A stretch of 64,000 bases of DNA. It comes from Streptococcus ovis DSM 16829 (GTDB lineage Bacteria; Bacillota; Bacilli; Lactobacillales; Streptococcaceae). Made by a program: the position numbers and the translations under genes. Positions 55,533-64,000 of this stretch are shown here, in pieces (the stretch's first letter is position 1; every line of letters begins with the position of its first letter). The notes below the pieces were generated by a model. The model had not been told where the DNA came from. It did not search any database and was given only the letters and a program-made list of their open reading frames with translations. The stretch is taken from positions 129,163 through 193,162 of the forward strand of contig NZ_KB904574.1 in the NCBI RefSeq assembly GCF_000380125.1, given 5' to 3'.

Positions 55533-55684
55533 ATGGCCAATCACAGCCAAAATATCTCCTGCTAGCATTTTAGGATTCTCCTGTAGCAGAAGATAAACTG
55601 ATAGGATGGAAGTTTTAAGTAAAAGAGTGTGGCTTTATCTTCGTTTGTAGACTAGTTATTCCATGTAGAGGAGGTAGAAAGAAA

Positions 55685-56338
55685 ATGAAACATTCAGCTT
55701 GGCACGAAGCAATCAAAAAAGAACTACCAGAACATTACTATGCTCAAATCAATGCCTTTCTTAACCAAGTGTATGCACAAGGCATGGTTTATCCGCCCAA
55801 GGAAAAAGTTTTTGCTGCGATTCAGACAACAGCCTTAGAAGATGTCAAGGTGGTGATTTTAGGGCAGGACCCTTATCATGGACCCAAGCAAGCACAAGGT
55901 TTGTCCTTTTCAGTGCCAAATGATTTACCAGCACCGCCCTCTCTCCAAAATATCTTGAAAGAATTGTCTGATGACATCGGCGTGAAAGTTTCACACGACT
56001 TGACGCCGTGGGCTGAGCAGGGAGTATTGCTTCTCAACGCCTGCTTGACTGTTCCAGCGGGCAATGCCAATGGACACGCTGGACTTATCTGGGAACCCTT
56101 TACAGATGCTATTATCAAGGTAGTAAATGAGCAGGAGCAATCGGTCGTCTTTGTTCTCTGGGGTTCTTATGCACGCAAGAAGAAAGCCTTGATTACCAAC
56201 CCTAAGCACTTGATTATTGAATCAGCGCACCCTAGTCCCCTCTCTGCTTATCGCGGTTTCTTCGGTAGCCGTCCGTTTTCAAAAACCAATGATTTTTTGG
56301 TGGAAAATGGCAGAGCAACAATAGATTGGTTGAGGTAA
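55685..56338 (+). CDS. ung: Uracil-DNA glycosylase
   Basis: This 217-residue family 1 enzyme removes uracil from [20 protein letters not shown] holds the catalytic Asp and water-activating loop, LLLNACLTV recognises uracil, and [12 protein letters not shown] is the minor-groove loop with catalytic His. GAGGAGGTAGAAAGAAA precedes the ATG. It is followed by mutX four bases later. Confidence 0.97.
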   Translation: MKHSAWHEAIKKELPEHYYAQINAFLNQVYAQGMVYPPKEKVFAAIQTTALEDVKVVILGQDPYHGPKQAQGLSFSVPNDLPAPPSLQNILKELSDDIGVKVSHDLTPWAEQGVLLLNACLTVPAGNANGHAGLIWEPFTDAIIKVVNEQEQSVVFVLWGSYARKKKALITNPKHLIIESAHPSPLSAYRGFFGSRPFSKTNDFLVENGRATIDWLR

Positions 56339-56341
56339 GAT

Positions 56342-56812
56342 ATGGTTATGTTAGCAACCATTTGTTATATCGATAATGGCAAGGAATTTCTACTCCTGCA
56401 CCGCAATAAAAAGCCCAATGATGTTCATGCTGGAAAATGGATTGGGGTTGGAGGCAAACTCGAAAAAGGAGAAACGCCAGAAGCCTGCGCTAGGCGTGAA
56501 ATCCTTGAAGAAACGGGCTTAACGGTTGAAAAAATGCACTTTGCTGGTGTCATCACCTTTCCAGAATTTACTCCTGGTCATGACTGGTATACCTATGTTT
56601 TTAAGGTGACGGAGTTTTCAGGAGAGCTTAAAGATTGTGACGAAGGAACGTTGGAATGGGTGCCTTACGATCAAGTCTGGGACAAACCCACTTGGGAGGG
56701 AGATCATACCTTTGTCGGCTGGCTTCTTGAAAATAAACCTTTCTTTTCGGCCAGTTTCACCTATAAGGGAGATAAACTAGTGGACGAGAGTGTGACCTTT
56801 TATGGAGAGTGA
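56342..56812 (+). CDS. mutX: NUDIX hydrolase, 8-oxo-dGTP diphosphatase
   Basis: This 156-residue enzyme has a full Nudix box starting GGKLEKGE and ending REILEETGL at about 39-61, plus NKKPNDVHAGKWIGVGGK, typical of streptococcal MutX. It clears oxidised dGTP. Its place right after ung makes a small base-repair pair. An ATG two codons later is an alternative start. Confidence 0.9.
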   Translation: MVMLATICYIDNGKEFLLLHRNKKPNDVHAGKWIGVGGKLEKGETPEACARREILEETGLTVEKMHFAGVITFPEFTPGHDWYTYVFKVTEFSGELKDCDEGTLEWVPYDQVWDKPTWEGDHTFVGWLLENKPFFSASFTYKGDKLVDESVTFYGE

Positions 56813-56847
56813 ATACTCGGTATCAAGACAGGATAGAGGACAGTTAT

Positions 56848-57480
56848 ATGACAGAACTCGACAGAACCGTTTTATTTTTCACAACCTTAGAAGAGGGACG
56901 ACTGGAAGAGGCTGATGAAATACTAAAAGAGAGTTATGAATTGTTAGAATCAGATGATAAAAATAGTTTATTCTGGCTGAATAACAACCATATCTATCTC
57001 TCTATAAAAAAGTGCGTATTTCAAGAAGCCAGAGAATTTGGCAATGAAAATATCAGACTATCAGAAGAACTTGATAATTTGGAATTAAAACATATCGCCT
57101 TACACCAACTTGCCTATATTGAACGTGAGGCTAAACAGTATCAACAGGCATTGGACTACATCATCCAAGAAAAAGAAATCATCGAACAGTTGGCTTTGGC
57201 TGGAAATGATGTTACGCTAGATAAAGCGGTCGCTACTTACGAATATGCTTATCTTAATTTTCTATTGGGAAATAAAGCAGTAGCAGAAAAAGAGATGCAG
57301 TTCAGTTTGAAATTGGCTCTGCAAACAGAGGATAAGGTTGCCCATGCCTGTGCCTATCGTGGTTTAGGAGAGATATTAACTGACATATCTTATCTCCAAA
57401 AAGCAAGAGATATTTTCGTGGAACTAGGCGATGAATATGGTGTTCGTGAAATAGATGAACTAATGGGAAAAGTGAGATAA
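56848..57480 (+). CDS. Tetratricopeptide-like helical protein
   Basis: This 210-residue soluble protein is made of helical pairs with TPR-like spacing (ALHQLAYIEREAKQYQQALDYI; AVATYEYAYLNFLLGNKAVAEKEM; ACAYRGLGEILTDISYLQKARDIF). I chose ATG 56848 (AGAGGACAG upstream); a GTG at 56809 overlaps mutX. No DNA-binding domain is present. A copy-like fragment of the mutX 3' end follows it, hinting at insertion between mutX and the next gene. Function unknown. Confidence 0.75.
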   Translation: MTELDRTVLFFTTLEEGRLEEADEILKESYELLESDDKNSLFWLNNNHIYLSIKKCVFQEAREFGNENIRLSEELDNLELKHIALHQLAYIEREAKQYQQALDYIIQEKEIIEQLALAGNDVTLDKAVATYEYAYLNFLLGNKAVAEKEMQFSLKLALQTEDKVAHACAYRGLGEILTDISYLQKARDIFVELGDEYGVREIDELMGKVR

Positions 57481-57482
57481 AA

Positions 57483-57507
57483 GAGTGTGACTTTTTATGA
57501 GGAGTGA
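57483..57507 (+). repeat. Near-copy of the mutX 3' end
   Basis: These 25 bases match 56788-56812 (the last codons and stop of mutX) at 22 positions, from GAGTGTGAC to GAGTGA. The two copies bracket the tetratricopeptide-like gene. This is what would remain if that gene entered by recombination at the mutX end, or after a partial duplication. Confidence 0.6.
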
Positions 57508-57538
57508 TAGAGTCTGAGAAACGAGTGGGGAATACAGA

Positions 57539-58072
57539 ATGTACGCGGTTATTTTAACATTTGATGAACAAATAGAAGATAGAATTAAGAAAATATGGCA
57601 AGAACTAGAGGAGCAGGGGATTTCTGATTATGCTAGCCAAGTCCAAAATCGAAAACCTCATCTGACGCTGGCTTCTTATGAAGAGATTGCGAATGTAGAA
57701 GTGTTTGAGAAACAGTTCAATCTTTTCTATCGTCAAGTGCCAAGTTTGACTGTTCAATTTTCATCACTTGGCTCCTTTTTACAGTCGGCTACGCTTTTTC
57801 TTAGTCCTGTTGTCACGCAATCATTATTTGTCTTGCATCAAGCGCACTATCAAACCTTTCATCAATGGTCTGCTCAGAATCTATATAGTCCAGAACATTG
57901 GATTCCCCATGTAACGCTCGCGAATTATTTATCAGCTGATCAATTACAGGAGGCATTCGCTTTTTGTCAGGGGCGATTGTCAAACTTAGAAGGATGCATT
58001 ACAGGCGTTCAACTCATCGAAATTTCAAAAGATAAGCAAGTAAAAACTGTATTTCATATTGAATTTCAATAA
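57539..58072 (+). CDS. 2'-5' RNA ligase/cyclic phosphodiesterase family protein
   Basis: This 177-residue protein has two H-x-T/S-type motifs of the 2H phosphoesterase fold: KPHLTLASY (about 40) and [10 protein letters not shown] (about 122). Such enzymes act on 2',3'-cyclic phosphates or 2'-5' linkages of RNA. The ATG lacks a strong ribosome site. It lies between the tetratricopeptide-like gene and pyrC; its substrate is unknown. Confidence 0.85.
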   Translation: MYAVILTFDEQIEDRIKKIWQELEEQGISDYASQVQNRKPHLTLASYEEIANVEVFEKQFNLFYRQVPSLTVQFSSLGSFLQSATLFLSPVVTQSLFVLHQAHYQTFHQWSAQNLYSPEHWIPHVTLANYLSADQLQEAFAFCQGRLSNLEGCITGVQLIEISKDKQVKTVFHIEFQ

Positions 58073-58086
58073 AAGAAGGAGAAGCC

Positions 58087-59355
58087 ATGCTTTTAATCAA
58101 AAATGGTCGTGTTGTTGACCCAAAATCAAACACAGATAAGGTTTTAGACATTTTGGTGTCTGATGGAAAGATTATCAAAATTGCTGAAAATATCGAAGAA
58201 AAAGAAGTACAAGTCATTGATGCGACTGGTCTGGTGGTGGCTCCTGGCTTAGTCGATGTCCATGTGCATTTCCGTGAGCCTGGTCAAACTCACAAGGAAG
58301 ATATCCATACGGGCGCTCTTGCTGCTGCGGCTGGTGGTGTGACCTCCGTTGTCATGATGGCTAACACCAATCCAACCATTTCGACCGTGGAAACCTTAAA
58401 AGAAGTCCTGGGCTCAGCCGCTAAAGAGAATATCAATATCCATACAGTTGCGACTATCACTAAGGACTTTGATGGGGAGACTATTACGGATTTCGATGGA
58501 TTATTGGCAAATGGCGCTGTCGCTTTTTCAGATGACGGGATTCCATTGACCAATGCGGGCGTTCTTCGTGATGCTATGAAATTAGCGAAAAAACATGATG
58601 TCCTCTTGAGCTTGCACGAAGAAGATCCAAACTTGAACGGCGTGTTGGGCCTCAATGAAAATATTGCTAAAAAACATTTCCATATCTGTGGCGCTACAGG
58701 TGTCGCTGAATATAGCATGGTAGCGCGTGATGTGATGATTGCCTATGAAACAGGGGCCAAGGTCCATATTCAGCACTTGTCAAAAGCCGAGTCTGTCAAG
58801 GTGGTCGAATTCGCCCAGTCGCTAGGTGCTAATGTAACTGCTGAAGCCGCACCGCAACATTTTTCACGGACAGAAGACCTCTTGCTGACCAAAGGTGCCA
58901 ATGCCAAGATGAATCCGCCTTTGCGTCTAGAAAGTGACCGTTTGGCAGTCATCGAAGGGCTGAAATCAGGTGTTATCTCTGTGATTGCGACAGACCATGC
59001 TCCTCACCATGCTGACGAGAAAAATGTAGCAGATGTGACCAAGGCACCGTCTGGGATGACAGGACTTGAAACCTCTCTTTCTCTCGGTTTGACCTATCTG
59101 GTTCATGCTGGTCATTTGACCCTCCCTCAATTCTTAGAAAAGATGACCTACAAACCTGCTGAATTGTATGGTTTGGATGCGGGCTATCTGGTGGAAAATG
59201 GTCCTGCAGATTTAGTCATTTTTGATATGGAGGCAGACCGTGAGGTATCTGACCATTTTGCTTCAAAAGCAAGCAATTCACCGTTTATTGGTGACAAGCT
59301 GAAAGGTCAAGTGAAGTACACCATCTGCAAAGGTGAGATTGTCTATCAGGACTAG
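58087..59355 (+). CDS. pyrC: Dihydroorotase
   Basis: This 422-residue class I enzyme cyclises carbamoyl aspartate. [16 protein letters not shown] carries the zinc histidines. [17 protein letters not shown] and [11 protein letters not shown] supply the other ligands and the catalytic Asp. AAGAAGGAGAAGCC precedes the ATG. It is separate from the two attenuated pyr units, and no PyrR loop was seen directly upstream. Confidence 0.96.
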   Translation: MLLIKNGRVVDPKSNTDKVLDILVSDGKIIKIAENIEEKEVQVIDATGLVVAPGLVDVHVHFREPGQTHKEDIHTGALAAAAGGVTSVVMMANTNPTISTVETLKEVLGSAAKENINIHTVATITKDFDGETITDFDGLLANGAVAFSDDGIPLTNAGVLRDAMKLAKKHDVLLSLHEEDPNLNGVLGLNENIAKKHFHICGATGVAEYSMVARDVMIAYETGAKVHIQHLSKAESVKVVEFAQSLGANVTAEAAPQHFSRTEDLLLTKGANAKMNPPLRLESDRLAVIEGLKSGVISVIATDHAPHHADEKNVADVTKAPSGMTGLETSLSLGLTYLVHAGHLTLPQFLEKMTYKPAELYGLDAGYLVENGPADLVIFDMEADREVSDHFASKASNSPFIGDKLKGQVKYTICKGEIVYQD

Positions 59356-59358
59356 GAT

Positions 59359-60018
59359 ATGGGAAAAAAAGTAACAAAGAAAAAAGCCTCTATTTCCAAA
59401 AAAGGAACAAAAAAGAAGCGAAAAAAACTAAAAAAATCCATACGGAATCGACTCATTCTTTTTGGAGCACTTGTTTTGCTTCTGTTTGGAGGCATCCGAT
59501 TGTATCAAGCATGGACCCTTCATGTTGAGCAAGAGGCTTTTGAAAAAGCCAACCATACGGAATTTATTGAGATTGTTGGAAACTCTGCTCGTAGAATTGC
59601 TGGGGAGAATGACTTATATGCATCTGTCATGGTCGCACAAGCCATTTTAGAAAGTGATTGGGGAAAAAGTCAATTGACCAAAGAAGCTAACAACCTTTTT
59701 GGCGTGAAGGGAGAGTACCACGGAGAGTCCTATCAGATTGAAACGAAGGAAGATGATGGGACAGGCAAGCTCTATACGGTTATGGCAGATTTTCGTAAAT
59801 ATCCGACTTACCATCGTTCCTTAGAAGATAATGCTAGTCTGCTTAAAAATGGTGTTTCATGGGATTCTGACTATTATGCGGGTGCATGGAAAAGTCGTAC
59901 TAAATCCTACCAAGATGCGACTGCCTATCTCCAAGGACGTTACGCAACTGACACCCACTATGCAAGCAAACTCAATGCCTTGATTGAGCAATATCACCTA
60001 ACCAGATTTGATGAGTGA
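59359..60018 (+). CDS. Membrane-anchored N-acetylglucosaminidase (GH73)
   Basis: This 219-residue protein has a strongly basic N-terminus (lysine-rich, about residues 2-32), one membrane segment (about 33-52) and a GH73 domain with SVMVAQAILESDWGKSQL, the catalytic Glu in LESDWG, and NLFGVKGEYHG. It cuts peptidoglycan glycan strands. The lack of binding repeats and a single anchor suggest a housekeeping role at the cell surface. It starts three bases after pyrC. Confidence 0.88.
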   Translation: MGKKVTKKKASISKKGTKKKRKKLKKSIRNRLILFGALVLLLFGGIRLYQAWTLHVEQEAFEKANHTEFIEIVGNSARRIAGENDLYASVMVAQAILESDWGKSQLTKEANNLFGVKGEYHGESYQIETKEDDGTGKLYTVMADFRKYPTYHRSLEDNASLLKNGVSWDSDYYAGAWKSRTKSYQDATAYLQGRYATDTHYASKLNALIEQYHLTRFDE

Positions 60019-60065
60019 GGATGTCAGATGGCAGAAACGATTAAAAATTGGGTTATGAGTATATG

Positions 60066-60101
60066 AAAAAATAGCTAGTAGACCTCTACTAACTATTTTT
60101 T
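60066..60101. terminator. Bidirectional terminator between the glucosaminidase gene and plsY
   Basis: AAAAAATAGCTAGTA, a GACCTC loop and TACTAACTATTTTTT pair along 15 positions with one mismatch. It overlaps the end of plsY (minus) and follows the glucosaminidase gene (plus). Confidence 0.85.
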
Positions 60102-60737
60102 TGGATTCTGATGAGTGAGGTTTAATCCCCAAGGGACAAGATTTTCAGATTTTTGTCGAATGCGCGCTACATTGTCTTGATGACGGATGATAACAAATGT
60201 TCCAAGAAATAGGACAATCAGAGTAAAAATCCAATCATAGCTTGGCAAAATAAAGTGAAAAACTGGGAAGATAATGGCACCCAAAATCGCAAATCCAGAA
60301 GCAACAATACTTGATAAAGAGACCATTGAGGACAGATAAAGAGTAGCAACAAAGACGACAACCAAATAAAGACAGAATAATGGAGCAAACCCCATCAACA
60401 TACCTGCAGAAGTTGCAACAGCTTTCCCCCCTTTAAATTGAGCAAAGATAGGGAAAGTGTGACCTAGCACGGCAACTAGTCCGAAAACAATAGGGGACAG
60501 GCCGTTTAAATGGAACAGGACGGGGAGAAGTGCTGCGATTGTTCCCTTTAAGAAGTCAATGATAAAGACAATCACGCCAGCTTTTGGACCTAACACTCGA
60601 AAAGTATTGGTTGTACCTGTATTTCCTGAACCATAGTCGCGCAGGTTTTTATGAAAGAAGATTTGTCCAATCCACAATCCAGAGGGAATGGAACCTAAAA
60701 GGTAGGCAATTATTAAACAAAATACATTCATTAACAT
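60093..60737 (-). CDS. plsY: Acyl-phosphate:glycerol-3-phosphate acyltransferase
   Basis: This 214-residue membrane enzyme starts phospholipid synthesis. It has about five membrane segments and the family loops [25 protein letters not shown] and [16 protein letters not shown] 60737 or 60731 can start it. No ribosome site is evident, and the -10 box lies so close that the transcript may begin at or near the start codon. Divergent from parE, as in other streptococci. Confidence 0.95.
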   Translation of the reverse strand: MLMNVFCLIIAYLLGSIPSGLWIGQIFFHKNLRDYGSGNTGTTNTFRVLGPKAGVIVFIIDFLKGTIAALLPVLFHLNGLSPIVFGLVAVLGHTFPIFAQFKGGKAVATSAGMLMGFAPLFCLYLVVVFVATLYLSSMVSLSSIVASGFAILGAIIFPVFHFILPSYDWIFTLIVLFLGTFVIIRHQDNVARIRQKSENLVPWGLNLTHQNPKK

Positions 60738-60743
60738 TCTTTT

Positions 60744-60752
60744 ATTATAACA
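60744..60752 (-). promoter_or_regulatory. Extended -10 promoter of plsY
   Basis: On the minus strand TGTTATAAT gives a perfect TATAAT (60749-60744) with a TG extended element. The -35 position (CACCGA) is poor. The expected transcript start, about seven bases downstream, falls on the plsY ATG at 60737. Confidence 0.65.
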
Positions 60753-60900
60753 TAGAGTGTTTTAATTCGGTGAGGCAAACAAGATTTTTTTCTGATACAG
60801 CGGATGATATGAGGGGACGAGCACGGTAAAAAAAAGGTTAAGGATAGCGCGATTAGGGATTTTTTGGTAAGATAGTTAGGATGAACTAGAGGAGTTTAGT

Positions 60901-62850
60901 ATGCCTAAAAAGGAAATTACAGTAAATAATTACAATGATGATGCCATTCAAGTGCTAGAAGGGTTGGATGCAGTTCGAAAACGTCCTGGGATGTATATCG
61001 GCTCAACAGATGGGACGGGTCTTCACCACCTTGTCTGGGAAATTGTCGATAATGCGGTCGATGAGGCCTTGTCAGGATTTGGTGACCGTATTGATGTTAC
61101 GATTAATAAAGATGGTAGTTTAACCGTTTCAGACCACGGTCGTGGAATGCCAGTCGGTAAACATGCCATGGGGATTCCAACGGTTGAGGTCATCTTCACC
61201 ATTCTCCATGCCGGAGGAAAATTCGGCCAGGGTGGTTATAAGACGTCAGGCGGTCTGCACGGGGTTGGTTCTTCGGTGGTTAATGCCCTGTCTAGCTGGC
61301 TTGAGGTAGAGATTACACGTGAAGGAACTGTCTACCAGCAACGATTCGAAGATGGAGGCAAGCCTGTTACGACCTTGAAGAAAATTGGGACAGCACCCAA
61401 GTCGAAATCTGGGACCAAGGTTACCTTTATGCCAGATGCGACCATTTTTTCAACGACTGATTTCAAATTCAACACCATTTCTGAACGTCTGAAGGAATCT
61501 GCTTTTCTATTAAAAAATGTGACGATGTCATTGACAGATTTGCGACCTGATGAGGTATTGCATGAAGAATTCCACTATGAAAATGGGGTGCAAGATTTTG
61601 TTGAGTATCTGAATGAAGACAAGGAAACCTTGACACCTGTTATTTTCTTTTCTGGAGAAGACCAAGGTTTCCAAGTGGAGGTAGCGCTTCAGTATAATGA
61701 TGGATTCTCAGACAATATTCTATCCTTTGTCAATAATGTCCGGACCAAGGATGGAGGAACGCATGAGACAGGCCTGAAATCAGCCATTACCAAGGCCATG
61801 AATGACTATGCTCGCAAGACTGGCTTACTCAAGGAGAAGGATAAAAATCTGGAAGGCTCTGATTACCGTGAAGGGGTGTCAGCTATCCTGTCCATCCTTG
61901 TGCCAGAAGAACACTTGCAATTTGAAGGACAAACGAAGGATAAATTGGGTTCACCACTGGCACGTCCGATTGTCGATGGGATTGTGTCTGAAAAATTGAC
62001 CTTCTTCCTCTTAGAAAATGGGGAAGTAGCTTCTAACCTCATTCGAAAAGCCATCAAGGCGCGTGATGCCCGTGAAGCTGCTCGTAAGGCGCGTGACGAA
62101 TCGCGGAATGGAAAGAAAAATAAAAAAGATAAAGGCTTGTTGTCAGGAAAATTAACACCTGCCCAGTCTAAAAATCCGAAGAAAAATGAATTGTATCTAG
62201 TCGAAGGGGATTCCGCCGGTGGTTCTGCTAAGCAAGGACGTGACCGGAAGTTCCAAGCCATTTTGCCACTGCGTGGTAAGGTCTTGAATACAGCCAAGGC
62301 CAAGATGAGTGACATTGTCAAAAACGAAGAAATCAACACCATGATTTACACGATTGGTGCGGGTGTTGGGGCCGATTTCAATGTAGAAGATAGCAATTAC
62401 GACAAAATCATCATCATGACCGATGCGGATACAGATGGCGCTCATATTCAGACCTTGCTGTTGACCTTCTTTTACCGCTATATGCGTCCCTTGGTAGAAG
62501 CAGGGCATGTCTATATCGCCCTCCCACCACTTTATAAGATGTCCAAAGGTAAGGGAGTTAAGGAAGTGGTTGAATATGCCTGGACTGATGGTGAGTTAGA
62601 AGACCTACGGAAGAAATTTGGCAAAGGGGCCATGCTTCAACGGTACAAAGGTCTCGGTGAGATGAACGCCGATCAACTCTGGGAAACGACTATGAATCCC
62701 GAAACCCGTACCCTCATCCGTGTGACCATCGAAGACCTTGCCCGTGCAGAACGCCGCGTCAATGTCCTCATGGGCGACAAAGTCGAGCCCCGCCGTAAAT
62801 GGATTGAAGACAATGTCAAGTTTACATTGGAAGAAAATACTGTGTTTTAA
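60901..62850 (+). CDS. parE: DNA topoisomerase IV subunit B
   Basis: This 649-residue ATPase subunit pairs with ParC (not in the window) to decatenate chromosomes. GHKL motifs include EIVDNAVDEALSG and DHGRGMPVG, with GGLHGVGSSVVNALS binding ATP. The TOPRIM domain has YLVEGDSAGGSAKQ and MTDADTDGAH. The start and RKRPGMYIGST distinguish it as ParE rather than GyrB, with plsY divergently upstream, the usual streptococcal order. AGAGGAGTTTAGT precedes the ATG. Confidence 0.96.
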   Translation: MPKKEITVNNYNDDAIQVLEGLDAVRKRPGMYIGSTDGTGLHHLVWEIVDNAVDEALSGFGDRIDVTINKDGSLTVSDHGRGMPVGKHAMGIPTVEVIFTILHAGGKFGQGGYKTSGGLHGVGSSVVNALSSWLEVEITREGTVYQQRFEDGGKPVTTLKKIGTAPKSKSGTKVTFMPDATIFSTTDFKFNTISERLKESAFLLKNVTMSLTDLRPDEVLHEEFHYENGVQDFVEYLNEDKETLTPVIFFSGEDQGFQVEVALQYNDGFSDNILSFVNNVRTKDGGTHETGLKSAITKAMNDYARKTGLLKEKDKNLEGSDYREGVSAILSILVPEEHLQFEGQTKDKLGSPLARPIVDGIVSEKLTFFLLENGEVASNLIRKAIKARDAREAARKARDESRNGKKNKKDKGLLSGKLTPAQSKNPKKNELYLVEGDSAGGSAKQGRDRKFQAILPLRGKVLNTAKAKMSDIVKNEEINTMIYTIGAGVGADFNVEDSNYDKIIIMTDADTDGAHIQTLLLTFFYRYMRPLVEAGHVYIALPPLYKMSKGKGVKEVVEYAWTDGELEDLRKKFGKGAMLQRYKGLGEMNADQLWETTMNPETRTLIRVTIEDLARAERRVNVLMGDKVEPRRKWIEDNVKFTLEENTVF

Positions 62851-62947
62851 GGAATAGAATACTTGTGCTTGGCAGCAAGATACCTCGAAGTCAATTATCT
62901 CGAAAGCGACACAATAACGACTTCTTTTTTTCAAATGGTAAAAGTAT

Positions 62948-63376
62948 ATGAAAACAAAACTCAATCTTCCTTGGTTTAAGGAAAAGCGTGCGCGCATTGA
63001 ATTGGAGCAGGGCTATGCACAAGCTCAGGAATTGCTCAGAGAACCTGATAAGATAGAGCGATTTCTTCAGAAATTGGAGCAAAAGCTAAAGCAGGTTCCT
63101 TTATTGGGGAGAGAAATAAAGGAGCTTCCTATCCTTCTTTCTCTCTTGCGAAATTATTTCAAAAAGGAATACCAAGAAGTACCAGTTGGCACCTTATTAG
63201 CAGTAGTGAGTGCTTTGATTTATTTCCTGTCCCCAATTGATGGTCTGCCAGACTTTATTCCACTCTTGGGGTATTCAGATGATGCTGTTGTCTTAGGAAT
63301 CTGCTGGAAATTAGTCCAATCAGACTTGAAAGACTATATGGAGTGGCGGAAGACACATTACCAATATAGGAAATAA
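62948..63376 (+). CDS. YkvA-family (DUF1232) membrane protein
   Basis: This 142-residue protein has a charged helical N-terminus and one membrane region near 82-115 with LIYFLSPIDGLPDFIPLLGYSDDA, the DUF1232 hallmark. Function is unknown in the family. It lies about 100 bases after parE and ten bases before the Fic gene, so the last two genes may form a small unit. Confidence 0.85.
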   Translation: MKTKLNLPWFKEKRARIELEQGYAQAQELLREPDKIERFLQKLEQKLKQVPLLGREIKELPILLSLLRNYFKKEYQEVPVGTLLAVVSALIYFLSPIDGLPDFIPLLGYSDDAVVLGICWKLVQSDLKDYMEWRKTHYQYRK

Positions 63377-63385
63377 GGAAAGAAT

Positions 63386-63988
63386 ATGGTACTTGAAAAT
63401 AAATTAGGTTTGACCAATTCAGCAGAGCTTGCGCGTGAAGAAGAACGCATGACGAAGTTGAGAGCGAAAGAACTGTTTGAGAGTGGTCAGCTGTTTGAGT
63501 TTGAAATTGGGACGTTTGCAGGCCTGTCTGCTATTCATAAAGCACTTTTCTCAGATATTTATGAGTTTGCTGGCAACATTCGTGATGTTAATATTGCTAA
63601 GGATCATTTTCAGTTTGCTCCTCGTATGTTTTTGAAGCAGTCTCTGCACTATCTGGACACTCTTCCCCATGAAAATTTTGATGAGATTATTGACAAATAT
63701 GCAGAAATGAATGTCGCTCATCCTTTTCGTGAGGGAAATGGGCGTGCGATGCGAATTTGGCTAGACAATATGTTGCGGGATAAACTGGGGAAAATCGTAG
63801 ACTGGAATCAGATTGATAAAGACGAGTATCTTAATGCCATGAAACGCAGTCCTATTTCAACAGGAGAGCTCAAGTATTTATTATTAAATTCCTTGACGGA
63901 TGATATGAGTCAAGCAACCTTCTTTAAAGGAGTGGATGCTTCTTATCATTATGAGGGGTATCATCTGTATAAGACAGAAGAATTGTAA
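63386..63988 (+). CDS. Fic-family AMPylase, class III-like (C-terminal inhibitory motif)
   Basis: This 200-residue Fic protein has the full catalytic motif HPFREGNGR at 112-120, with His112 as base. The flap region (FAGNIRDVNIAKDHFQF) precedes it. Near the C-terminus SYHYEG (186-191) fits the [S/T]xxxE[G/N] autoinhibitory motif, with Glu190, placing it in class III as with the Neisseria enzyme. No separate antitoxin gene is next to it. Targets in that class include gyrase/topoisomerase IV subunits; parE lies two genes upstream, which may be coincidence. Confidence 0.88.
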   Translation: MVLENKLGLTNSAELAREEERMTKLRAKELFESGQLFEFEIGTFAGLSAIHKALFSDIYEFAGNIRDVNIAKDHFQFAPRMFLKQSLHYLDTLPHENFDEIIDKYAEMNVAHPFREGNGRAMRIWLDNMLRDKLGKIVDWNQIDKDEYLNAMKRSPISTGELKYLLLNSLTDDMSQATFFKGVDASYHYEGYHLYKTEEL

Positions 63989-64000
63989 AAAAGAATGATT

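Overview
The window looks like a chromosomal segment of a Streptococcus. It has low GC with strong AGGAG-type ribosome sites, a plsY-parE pair, fused glutamine-transporter genes, a PyrR-regulated pyr operon, a CpsY/Wzg-type capsule locus, a glg glycogen operon and LPXTG pili. The pilus cluster (signal peptidase-like gene, large ancillary pilin, major pilin, class C sortase) has the layout of the S. suis srtF cluster. The capsule front order (wzg-wzh-wzd-wze behind a divergent cpsY) is instead that of S. agalactiae or S. pneumoniae. I therefore call the genus with confidence and the species not at all.

Layout. 1-3.6 kb (minus): the 5' end of an ABC ATPase with an attenuator-like leader, then glnQ and a double-receptor glutamine permease. 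3.7-6.7 kb: a CPBP membrane protease and uvrB. 6.75-11.6 kb: a frameshifted EVE-like gene, then a histidine kinase/response regulator pair and an ABC-2 exporter. 11.6-13.2 kb: a DUF1697 gene and a TetR gene broken by an in-frame TGA. 13.4-21.4 kb: the pilus cluster. 21.5-22.4 kb (minus): a secreted nuclease. 22.6-24.6 kb: an AT-rich two-gene module, an AAA ATPase plus a TOPRIM-like partner, which is a candidate defence system. 24.7-25.1 kb: a NUDIX gene. 25.2-30.9 kb (minus): glgC-glgD-glgA-glgB with a cre-like site in the promoter.

31-51 kb: the capsule locus. It runs cpsY (divergent), wzg, wzh, wzd, wze, a 4,6-dehydratase, the initial sugar transferase, an aminotransferase, three glycosyltransferases, wzy, an acyltransferase, licD, then a run not typical of capsule loci (opine-dehydrogenase-like protein, HAD phosphatase, nucleotidyltransferase, Asp/Glu racemase family protein, TagD-like cytidylyltransferase), and wzx. 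A frameshifted phage holin remnant follows. The gene set suggests a 4-amino-sugar at the reducing end and a CDP-linked, amino-acid- or polyol-derived phospho-substituent that LicD would transfer.

51-60 kb: pyrimidine synthesis. Two PyrR attenuators precede pyrK-pyrDB-ybaK and pyrF-(PPase-like)-pyrE. Then come ung, mutX, a tetratricopeptide-like gene, a 2'-5' RNA ligase-like gene, pyrC and a glucosaminidase. 60-64 kb: plsY (divergent, possibly leaderless), parE, a YkvA protein and a class III-like Fic protein. I saw no rRNA, tRNA, CRISPR array or transposase.
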